Position numbers and translations under genes: made by a program
Notes under the pieces: generated by a model
Seen by the model: only the letters and a program-made list of their open reading frames with translations
The model's database searches: none
What the model was told of the DNA's origin: nothing
Shown here: in pieces, positions 1-6,379 of the stretch
Layout of the letters: every line of letters starts with the position of its first letter
Position numbering within the stretch: the first letter of the stretch is position 1
Assembly (NCBI GenBank): GCA_017849615.1
Contig: JAFIGS010000017.1
Span: forward strand, 62,001-126,000
Length of the DNA stretch: 64,000 nucleotides
Source: Pseudolabrys sp.
Lineage (GTDB): Bacteria > Pseudomonadota > Alphaproteobacteria > Rhizobiales > Xanthobacteraceae
Direction: 5' to 3'

Positions 1-1
1 A

Positions 2-37
2 GACGTCTGGGCCTATCCGCCGGAGCCCCGCCTATGA
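2..37 (+). CDS. 3' end of an unidentified upstream gene (partial)
   Basis: The last eleven codons of a reading frame run in from the window edge and end DVWAYPPEPRL before a TGA at 35-37. The stop overlaps the ATG of the next gene (ATGA at 34-37), the same four-base coupling seen at most junctions in this window, which is why it is taken as a real gene end. Too little remains to name a family. Confidence 0.4.
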   Translation, partial: DVWAYPPEPRL

Positions 38-771
38 CGACCTGCGCGCCCACCGACGTCGCCTTACGCATCATGCCGCGCGAAATGCGCATGATGACCG
101 AGCGCGTGTTCTCGCTGTCAGGCCAGCCCAAGGGCTTCTTCCTGATGGTGCAGGACGTCGTGATGTATTCGCAAAAACTCGGGCTTGGCGGCTTCGCTTT
201 GCTCGAGCAGCGCTGGGAAAGCCTCAAGAGCGCCGATCCGTCGCTCGCCCGCATCGCGCGCGACCACGGCGACAGGCTCGTCCTCGACGGCGCCGGCCAG
301 CACGCCTGGTTCGTTATCCCCGCGGTCATCGACCTGCTCGGCGAACTCGCCGCGCGGCACGGGCACGGCACAGTCACGGTAATCAATGCCGTCGACGCGG
401 CGGAGCTGCGCGTCGCCGCCGACCTTGCCGCCCGCAGCGGCCTGAGCGTCACCGTTCAGGACGGCGACCAGCCCTCGCTCGCCGCGACGCCTGCCGTCAT
501 GAACTGCGACCTCGGCCGCGACGAGCCGCTGCTGTGGGATCTCTTGCAGAACGGTGTGTCGATCGACGCCGACCTGTGGTGGCGCGTCTACGCCGTCGCG
601 CAGAAGGCGCTGGCGCCCGACAGCGTCGTGTCGCGCCGCCATGCTGGCCCGGTCATTGTCAATGACGACGGCTCGATCATCGGCCGGAAGGACAGCGACG
701 ACGAAACGGATTTGAGCTTCCTCATTACCCCTCTCGGTTCCGAGTCGAAGAAAGAAAGCGTCGGCCCATGA
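34..771 (+). CDS. Hypothetical protein, first full gene of the ABC/dipeptidase operon
   Basis: A 245-residue protein that I do not recognise with confidence. It has no signal peptide or membrane segment and looks like a soluble alpha/beta protein: a helical N-terminal part (about residues 20-70), a middle part with the hydrophobic stretch WFVIPAVIDLLGEL, and a charged C-terminal tail. It might belong to the alphaproteobacterial DUF3726 group, but that is a weak impression. The start at 34 overlaps the stop of the gene before it; in-frame ATGs at 73 and 88 are alternatives. Its stop overlaps the ATG of the dipeptidase homologue (ATGA at 768-771), so the two are probably co-translated and may act together. 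Confidence 0.75.
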   Translation: MTTCAPTDVALRIMPREMRMMTERVFSLSGQPKGFFLMVQDVVMYSQKLGLGGFALLEQRWESLKSADPSLARIARDHGDRLVLDGAGQHAWFVIPAVIDLLGELAARHGHGTVTVINAVDAAELRVAADLAARSGLSVTVQDGDQPSLAATPAVMNCDLGRDEPLLWDLLQNGVSIDADLWWRVYAVAQKALAPDSVVSRRHAGPVIVNDDGSIIGRKDSDDETDLSFLITPLGSESKKESVGP

Positions 772-1733
772 TCATTGACGGTTTGCAGTGCGGACATTTC
801 GACCGGCCGGCGTTCCAGGCCTTGCAAGCGGGCAATGTCGGCGGCGTGGTCGTCACCTGCGGCTTCTGGGAAGGCGCCGTCGAATCGCTCGACTCGCTCG
901 GCCGCTGGCGCGACCTGGTGCGCGAGAACGCCGACGTCGCGGAAATCGCCCTGACCGCTGCCGACGTCAAGCGCATCGGCGAGTCCGGCAAGGTCGCCGT
1001 CATTCTTGGGTACCAGAACTCCAACCTGCTCGATGGCCGCATCCGTTTCGTCGAATTCTTCGCCGAGCTCGGCGTGCGCGTGATCCAGCTCACCTACAAC
1101 AACCAGAACGAACTCGGCGGCAGTTGTTACGAAGCCGAGGACTCGGGCCTCGCCCGCTACGGCAAGGAAGTCGTGCGTGAGATGAACAACGCCGGCATCC
1201 TGGTCGATTGCAGCCATGTCGGCGACCGCACCACCCTCGACGCCATTGAGGTCTCCTCCAAGCCGATCGCCGTCACCCACGCCAATGCGCGCGCCGTGTT
1301 CGACCACAGCCGCAACAAGTCGACCGACGTGCTCAAGGCGCTGCGCGAAACCAAAGGCGTTATAGGCTGCGCCACCTATCGCAACATCACCGGCGACTTC
1401 TACTGCAAGACCATCGAGAACTGGTGCACCATGGTCGCCAAGACCGTCGAGATCGCCGGCATCGACTCCGTCGCCATCGGCACCGACCGCAGCCACAACT
1501 TCACGCCGCCGGATTACGCCTGGATGCGCCAGGGCCGCTGGACGCGCGGCGTCGATTATGGCGCCGGCTCCGCCGCCCGCCCCGGCAAGCAACCGCCGCC
1601 GGAGTGGTTCCCCAATGTCGAGGACATGAAGATCATCCCCAACGGCCTCCGCAGCGTGGGATTCTCGGAAGAAGAGGTCGCAAAAATAACCCACGGCAAC
1701 TGGCTTCGCCTCTACGAAGCAACGTTCGCATAA
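768..1733 (+). CDS. Membrane dipeptidase family (peptidase M19) protein
   Basis: A 321-residue protein with the amidohydrolase-type TIM-barrel layout of peptidase family M19. Visible landmarks are IDGLQCGHFD at the N-terminus, ILGYQN near residue 82, VDCSHVG near 145, VTHANARAV near 167, HSRNKSTD and the late barrel motif AIGTDRS. Classical renal-dipeptidase-type enzymes carry HxD near the N-terminus and a metal-bridging Glu; here HFD could be the HxD, while the Glu position appears to be Gln (LGYQN). Substrate and metal content may therefore differ from true dipeptidases. It lies just upstream of a polyamine/opine-type ABC importer, suggesting hydrolysis of an imported amide or peptide. The stop is directly followed by the ribosome binding site of the binding-protein gene. 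Confidence 0.9.
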   Translation: MIIDGLQCGHFDRPAFQALQAGNVGGVVVTCGFWEGAVESLDSLGRWRDLVRENADVAEIALTAADVKRIGESGKVAVILGYQNSNLLDGRIRFVEFFAELGVRVIQLTYNNQNELGGSCYEAEDSGLARYGKEVVREMNNAGILVDCSHVGDRTTLDAIEVSSKPIAVTHANARAVFDHSRNKSTDVLKALRETKGVIGCATYRNITGDFYCKTIENWCTMVAKTVEIAGIDSVAIGTDRSHNFTPPDYAWMRQGRWTRGVDYGAGSAARPGKQPPPEWFPNVEDMKIIPNGLRSVGFSEEEVAKITHGNWLRLYEATFA

Positions 1734-1747
1734 CAGGAGGGCTCAGC

Positions 1748-2806
1748 ATGACGATATACCGTCCGGATACCCAAGGCCTGCTCGTTCCCAGCCGCCGCAG
1801 CTTCATCAAGGCCGGCGGCGCCGCGCTCGGCGCAGCAATCATGATGCCGCACATGGCGCGCGCGCAGAGCAAGGAACTTTACATCAACACCTGGGGCGGC
1901 CCCTGGGAGGCCGCTGCCAAGACGCATCTGTTCGATCCGTTCACGAAGGAAACGGGCATCACCGTTCGTACCGTTTCGCCGGTATCCTTTGCGAAACTCG
2001 CGGCCCAGGTAAAGACGGGCTCATATGAGTTCGACATTACGACGCTCGGCGGCGGCGAACTCGTTCGCGCCAACCAGGCCAAGATCATCGAGCCGTGGAC
2101 GAGCGAACCATTCAAGGGCGCGGTGTTCGAGAACGGCGTCGCCTCGCACGCCTTCGCCACCATCATTGGCTACCGCAAGGACAAGTACCCCAACGGCGGC
2201 CCGAAGGACTGGAAGGACTTCTGGGACGTCGCCAAGTTCCCAGGGCCGCGCTCGCTGCAACGCTACCCGGTGCGCGTGCTACCGTTCGCCCTGCTCGCGG
2301 ACGGCGTGCCGATGGACAAGCTCTATCCGCTCGACGTCGATCGTGCCTTCAAGTCGCTCGACAAGATCAAGAAGCATGTCCGCGTCTGGTGGACGGCCGG
2401 CAATCAGTCGACGCAGATTCTTCGCGACGGCGAGGTCGACATGATCGGCATCTGGCACGGCCGCTACTACGACGCCGAAGACGCCGGCGCGCCGGTCGCC
2501 ATGACCTGGAACCAGGGTGAAACCGACGTCGCCTACTGGGTCGTCGCCAAGAATACGCCGAATGCGGCCAATGCCCGCAAATTCATCGAATTCGCCGTAT
2601 CGGCGAAGCCGCTGGCCGGCTTCGTGTCGGCGGCGGCTTACGGCCCGATGAACCCGGCCGCGAACGAGTTCATCCCCGCCGACAAGGCAGTGCGCATGCC
2701 GACATCGAAGGAGAACGCCTCCAAGATATTCGACCAGGACATCGCCAGGCTTGGCGCCGACCCGGCGGACATTTCGCGTCGCTTCGAGGAATGGCTGTCG
2801 GCGTAG
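1748..2806 (+). CDS. ABC transporter substrate-binding protein, PotD/spermidine-putrescine type
   Basis: A 352-residue periplasmic binding protein. The N-terminus carries a twin-arginine signal (SRRSFIK, then a hydrophobic GGAALGAAIMM and an ARAQS cleavage region), so export is probably by Tat. The mature part begins YINTWGGPWE, typical of family 1 extracellular solute-binding proteins of polyamine/opine importers (cluster D-I). The start is set by AGGAGG at 1735-1740, seven bases before the ATG; longer upstream readings of the frame would overlap the dipeptidase gene. Two permeases and an ATPase follow, giving a complete importer. A terminator-like hairpin after the stop probably raises this protein over the membrane parts. 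Confidence 0.93.
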   Translation: MTIYRPDTQGLLVPSRRSFIKAGGAALGAAIMMPHMARAQSKELYINTWGGPWEAAAKTHLFDPFTKETGITVRTVSPVSFAKLAAQVKTGSYEFDITTLGGGELVRANQAKIIEPWTSEPFKGAVFENGVASHAFATIIGYRKDKYPNGGPKDWKDFWDVAKFPGPRSLQRYPVRVLPFALLADGVPMDKLYPLDVDRAFKSLDKIKKHVRVWWTAGNQSTQILRDGEVDMIGIWHGRYYDAEDAGAPVAMTWNQGETDVAYWVVAKNTPNAANARKFIEFAVSAKPLAGFVSAAAYGPMNPAANEFIPADKAVRMPTSKENASKIFDQDIARLGADPADISRRFEEWLSA

Positions 2807-2818
2807 ACTGAAAGAGCA

Positions 2819-2851
2819 GGCGCGCGGCCATCTTCCCGCGCGCCTCTTTTT
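2819..2851 (+). terminator. Intercistronic terminator/attenuator hairpin after the PotD-like gene
   Basis: A perfect 9-bp GC stem (2819-2827 GGCGCGCGG pairing with 2836-2844 CCGCGCGCC) with an 8-base loop is followed by TCTTTTT. This is a classic intrinsic terminator. It lies inside an operon, 12 bases after the binding-protein stop and before the first permease, so partial read-through or mRNA stabilisation is the likely role. Confidence 0.85.
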
Positions 2852-2865
2852 ACCAAAACACAAAG

Positions 2866-3726
2866 GTGCCCGGAAGGATGCAGGCGTCAATCACACGGCT
2901 CACGGAACGGCCCACCTTGTGGCCCTGGCTGCTGTTGACGCCGCTCGCCCTCTATCTGGCGATCTTCTTCGTCGTACCGCTGGTCGACGTCGTGGTCATG
3001 AGCTTCACCGAGCCGAAGCCGACGCTATCCAACTACACCCATGTGCTGACCGGCGCGCTCTACCAGCGCGTCTTCATCAATACCTTCGCCACCGCGCTGC
3101 TCGTCACCGTCGTCTGCCTCGTGGTCGGCTATCCTCTCGCCTATCTGATGACTCGCGTGTCACCACGCAGCGCGATGCTGATCCTGACCTTGGTGACGAT
3201 GAGTTTCTGGACCAGCTTTCTGGTTCGCACCTACGCGTGGATGGTTCTGCTGGGCGACAGCGGCCCCATCATCGCCCTCGTAAGAGCGCTCGGGGTCCAG
3301 GACCCGCCGCACCTTCTCTTCACCCGGTTTTCCTCCACGCTGGCGATGGTGCACATCCTCGCGCCATACATGATCATGAACATCTACTCGGTCATGCGGA
3401 AGATCGATCCGGTGCTGATCCGTTCGGCGCAGAGCCTCGGCGCCAAAAGCGGCTCGCTATTCCGCCATGTCTATCTGCCGCTCACCGCGCCCGGCATCGC
3501 CAATGGCTCGGTGCTGGTATTCGTCATCTGCCTCGGCTTCTACGTCACGCCTGTTCTGCTCGGTTCACCGCGCGAACAGATGATCGCCGGCCTGATCGGC
3601 CACCAGATCGACGAGTTTCTCGCCTTCGGCCTCGGCTCGGCCATGGCGGTGGTGCTGCTGCTGATCACGCTGACGATCCTGACGATCTATCACCGCCGCT
3701 TCGGCCTCGACAAATTGTGGGGCTGA
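2866..3726 (+). CDS. ABC transporter permease, PotB type
   Basis: A 286-residue inner-membrane protein with about six hydrophobic segments, the first at LLLTPLALYLAIFFVVPLV. It has the EAA-type cytoplasmic loop that contacts the ATPase (RSAQSLGAKSGSLFRHVYLPLTAPGI). This is the BPD_transp_1 fold of polyamine/opine importers. The start shown is a GTG; an in-frame ATG four codons later (2878) has a GGAAGG directly against it and is a weaker choice. It follows the hairpin after the binding-protein gene and is two bases from the second permease, with which it should form the heterodimeric channel. Confidence 0.92.
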   Translation: MPGRMQASITRLTERPTLWPWLLLTPLALYLAIFFVVPLVDVVVMSFTEPKPTLSNYTHVLTGALYQRVFINTFATALLVTVVCLVVGYPLAYLMTRVSPRSAMLILTLVTMSFWTSFLVRTYAWMVLLGDSGPIIALVRALGVQDPPHLLFTRFSSTLAMVHILAPYMIMNIYSVMRKIDPVLIRSAQSLGAKSGSLFRHVYLPLTAPGIANGSVLVFVICLGFYVTPVLLGSPREQMIAGLIGHQIDEFLAFGLGSAMAVVLLLITLTILTIYHRRFGLDKLWG

Positions 3727-3728
3727 CG

Positions 3729-4538
3729 ATGAACCGTTTGCTCCTGTCGATCGGCGTCTTCGCGGTGATCTTCATCGCCGCGCCGCTCGTCATCGTCGTA
3801 CCGATGTCGTTCTCCAATGCGCGCTCGCTGCAGTTTCCGCCGCCGGGATACTGGCTCGGCTACTACCAGGCCTATTTCACCGATATGCGCTGGCTGCGGC
3901 CGACCTGGAACAGCATCATCATCGCCTCCGGCACCACCGTGCTCACCATGACCCTGGTCGTGCCGGCCACCTTCGCACTGGTGCGTCACCGCTTCGCCGG
4001 CAAGAGCTTTGCCGACCTGATGCTGCTCATGCCGCTTGCCGTGCCGCACATCGTCATGGCGGTCGGCTACTACTCGTTCCTCGGCAAGCTCGGCATCGTG
4101 CAGACGCACCTCGGCGTCATCGTCGCGCATACGTGCCTGACCGTGCCGATCGCCTTCCTCGTGCTGTCCGCCAATCTCAAGGGCTTCGACCGCACATTGG
4201 AGCGCGCGGCCATCAGCCTCGGCGCCAGCCCATGGCGTACTTTCATCCATATCACGCTGCCAATCCTCAAGCCCGGCCTCATCGTCAGCGCGCTGTTCAC
4301 CTTCGTCCAGTCCTTCGACGAAACGGTGGTCGCGATCTTCATCTCCGGGCGGGATGCGGCGACCTTGCCGCGCAAGATGTTCGACAGCATCCGTCAGGAA
4401 GCCGACCCGGTCATTGCCGTGGTATCCACCTTGCTCTTCCTCCTCGTCCTCGCCGGCATCGTTGCGCCGCCTTTGTGGAAGGCGCTGCGCACCCGCATGA
4501 AAGCTCCGGCCCTCTCAAGCGGCGATTTTCAGTCATGA
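3729..4538 (+). CDS. ABC transporter permease, PotC type
   Basis: A 269-residue permease with an N-terminal membrane anchor (LLLSIGVFAVIFIAAPLVIVV) and further segments spread along the chain. The EAA loop reads ERAAISLGASPWRTFIHITLPILKPG, as in PotC/YdcV-like proteins. The start follows the PotB-like stop by two bases. Its stop overlaps the ATG of the ATPase gene (ATGA, 4535-4538), so the membrane and ATPase subunits are translationally coupled. Confidence 0.93.
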   Translation: MNRLLLSIGVFAVIFIAAPLVIVVPMSFSNARSLQFPPPGYWLGYYQAYFTDMRWLRPTWNSIIIASGTTVLTMTLVVPATFALVRHRFAGKSFADLMLLMPLAVPHIVMAVGYYSFLGKLGIVQTHLGVIVAHTCLTVPIAFLVLSANLKGFDRTLERAAISLGASPWRTFIHITLPILKPGLIVSALFTFVQSFDETVVAIFISGRDAATLPRKMFDSIRQEADPVIAVVSTLLFLLVLAGIVAPPLWKALRTRMKAPALSSGDFQS

Positions 4539-5599
4539 CCAGCTATCTCCAACTCACCGGCATCTCCAAGACTTACGGCACCTTCGCCGCGCTCTCGAAA
4601 GTGGATCTTGCCGTCGACAAAGGCGAGTTCATCACCTTTCTCGGCCCCTCGGGCTCGGGCAAGACCACAACGCTGATGATCATCGCCGGCTTCGAAAAGG
4701 CGTCCACCGGCGACGTCCTCATCGACGGCGGCTCGATCACCGCCATGGCGCCGCATGAGCGCAACATCGGCATCGTGTTCCAGAATTACGGCCTGTTCCC
4801 GCACAAGAGGGCGATCGAGAACGTCTATTTCCCCCTGCAGATGCGCGGGGCCGCCCGCGCCGAAGGCCTGCGCAAGGCTGCCGCCATGCTCGACCTCGTC
4901 GGCCTGAAGGACCTCGGCAGCCGCTATCCCAAGGAGTTGTCCGGCGGCCAGCAACAGCGCGTCGCCCTCGCCCGCGCCCTGGTGTTTGAGCCGTCGCTGC
5001 TGCTGCTCGACGAGCCGCTCGGCGCGCTCGACAAGAACCTTCGCGAGCAGATGCAGATCGAGATCAAGCGCATCCAGCGCGCGCTCGGCGTCACCACGGT
5101 GTTCGTCACCCACGACCAGTCCGAGGCGATGTCGATGTCGGATCGAATCGTCGTGTTCGACAAGGGCCGCATCGAGCAGGCGGCCACGCCGCTCGACATC
5201 TATCACCGCCCGCAGACCAAATTCGTCGCCGGCTTCGTCGGCGAGAGCAATCTGATCGAGGCGGTGGTCACCGACGCCGGCTCGCGCCTGGCGACCAGCC
5301 CTGCCCTTGGCGAGATCGAATATGCTCCGAGCGAGACCGCCGCGCCGGGCAAGCCGGTCATGCTGATGATCCGGCCGGAGCACATCCGCCTGTCGCGCCG
5401 GCCGATCGAGGGCCGCCGCAACGCGGCGATGAAAATCGAGACCATCGTCAACTACGGCGACAACGCCCTGGTCATCGGCAATTCCAGCGGCGTGCCGATG
5501 CGCGTGCGCGTCCTCGGCGCAGATGTGGTCATCCTCAAGGAAGGCGACGATTGCCACATCAGTTGGATGCCAGACGCCGTGTTCCCCATCACGGCTTGA
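4535..5599 (+). CDS. ABC transporter ATP-binding protein, PotA type
   Basis: A 354-residue ATPase. Walker A is GPSGSGKT at residues 37-44, the Q-loop lies at VFQNYGLFPH, the signature is LSGGQQQRVALARAL, Walker B is LLLLDEPLGALD and the switch His is in VFVTHDQ. The roughly 100 residues after the nucleotide-binding domain match the TOBE regulatory domain of PotA/UgpC-type ATPases, with the familiar MIRPEHIRLS motif. It powers the importer encoded just upstream. The substrate is unknown; polyamines, opines or amino-acid derivatives are all possible for this clade. Confidence 0.95.
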   Translation: MTSYLQLTGISKTYGTFAALSKVDLAVDKGEFITFLGPSGSGKTTTLMIIAGFEKASTGDVLIDGGSITAMAPHERNIGIVFQNYGLFPHKRAIENVYFPLQMRGAARAEGLRKAAAMLDLVGLKDLGSRYPKELSGGQQQRVALARALVFEPSLLLLDEPLGALDKNLREQMQIEIKRIQRALGVTTVFVTHDQSEAMSMSDRIVVFDKGRIEQAATPLDIYHRPQTKFVAGFVGESNLIEAVVTDAGSRLATSPALGEIEYAPSETAAPGKPVMLMIRPEHIRLSRRPIEGRRNAAMKIETIVNYGDNALVIGNSSGVPMRVRVLGADVVILKEGDDCHISWMPDAVFPITA

Positions 5600-5641
5600 A
5601 ACACCGACCGTGTCCCTGAATTCAAGAACAGTGAGTTTCTC

Positions 5642-6031
5642 ATGACTGCCGCCTCGCCCGTTGCCGGGCTCGATGCCATGATTCAGCGCTTCGGCGTCGG
5701 CTCTCGTTCCAGTACCGGCGTCGTCCATAATGCCACCGGCTATTTCGCCTGCACACCGCAGGCGCCTTATGACGCTTCGCTCAGCGTTGCCGGACAGACG
5801 CGGCAGTTGCTGGCCAAGGCCGACGCCCGGCTCGCCGAGATCGGCACGGCCAAGGACAAGCTTTTGTTCGTCGCCATTATCCTCGCCGATATGGCGGGCT
5901 ATGCCGAGATGAACGAGGTATGGGACGAATGGGTGAGCGGCATCGCGCCGCCGTCGCGCGCCTGCTTTGCTGCCGCCCTCGCCAGCCCCGCGCTCAAGGT
6001 CGAGATGATCATGATCTCGGCCGTACCATAA
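5642..6031 (+). CDS. RidA family (YjgF/YER057c/UK114) protein
   Basis: A 129-residue protein with the full RidA fold. After HNATGYFACTPQ come TRQLLAKADARLAEIGTAKD and the signature PPSRACFAAALASPALKVEM, which contains the conserved Arg that binds the carboxylate of 2-aminoacrylate or other imines. Members deaminate reactive enamine/imine intermediates or act in catabolic operons as amidohydrolase-like helpers. It lies 42 bases after the ATPase gene and is the last gene of the operon. Together with the dipeptidase homologue it suggests that the imported compound yields an amine or imine. The exact RidA subfamily cannot be fixed here. Confidence 0.9.
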   Translation: MTAASPVAGLDAMIQRFGVGSRSSTGVVHNATGYFACTPQAPYDASLSVAGQTRQLLAKADARLAEIGTAKDKLLFVAIILADMAGYAEMNEVWDEWVSGIAPPSRACFAAALASPALKVEMIMISAVP

Positions 6032-6041
6032 ATCTCCGCGG

Positions 6042-6062
6042 CCTGACGCCGGTAGCGTCAGG
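6042..6062 (+). terminator. Hairpin after the RidA-like gene, possible terminator
   Basis: CCTGACGC (6042-6049) pairs perfectly with GCGTCAGG (6055-6062) around a 5-base loop, eleven bases after the RidA stop. There is no T-tract, so intrinsic termination is uncertain. It marks the likely end of the first operon. Confidence 0.45.
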
Positions 6063-6212
6063 ACAGCTTGCTTGCTCGACGGGGCAGCCGCATCGCCAAA
6101 GCCGGCGCCGCCGGATTAGCCCTGCGCGGCATTGGTGGGGGTGTGTTCGAACATCGCCAGCAGCGAGAATGTCGTAGTCGTGAGTGGGCGTTATACCTTG
6201 CCGCCGAGATAA

Positions 6213-6326
6213 GCGCTGACGGCCTGCGACAAGTTCATCGCGATTAAGCGCCGCCGCGTTACAGCGGTCGGAGATGCATCCGACAAAAACGCCTGCGAAC
6301 GCCTGATGCAGGCCGTCTCATTTTGA
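6213..6326 (+). pseudogene. Remnant of the 3' end of a livF-type ABC ATPase gene
   Basis: In the 348-base gap between the RidA gene and the molybdenum hydroxylase genes, 37 codons plus TGA translate to a clear LivF C-terminus (starts ALTACDKFIAIK, ends CERLMQAVSF). Against the C-terminus of the intact LivF at 45009-45716, 27 of 37 residues match without a gap, including DAS-K--CERLMQA-SF. An in-frame TAA sits directly upstream (6210-6212) and no start, Walker or signature sequence precedes it, so it cannot make an ATPase. The rest of the gap holds only the hairpin at 6042-6062 and no other recognisable sequence. It is a scar of a lost or recombined Liv operon. Confidence 0.85.
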
Positions 6327-6379
6327 CGCTTGTGTGCGAGACGCCAACCGGGCCGCGCAAGCTTGCCTCTGGCGGCTTC

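Noticed and set aside
588-1694. Long minus-strand frame opposite the dipeptidase gene
   Set aside because: Antisense shadow of a GC-rich gene; Arg/Asp/Gly/Val-rich low-information translation. The same holds for long frames opposite the Mo-hydroxylase, ABC and CoA-transferase genes.
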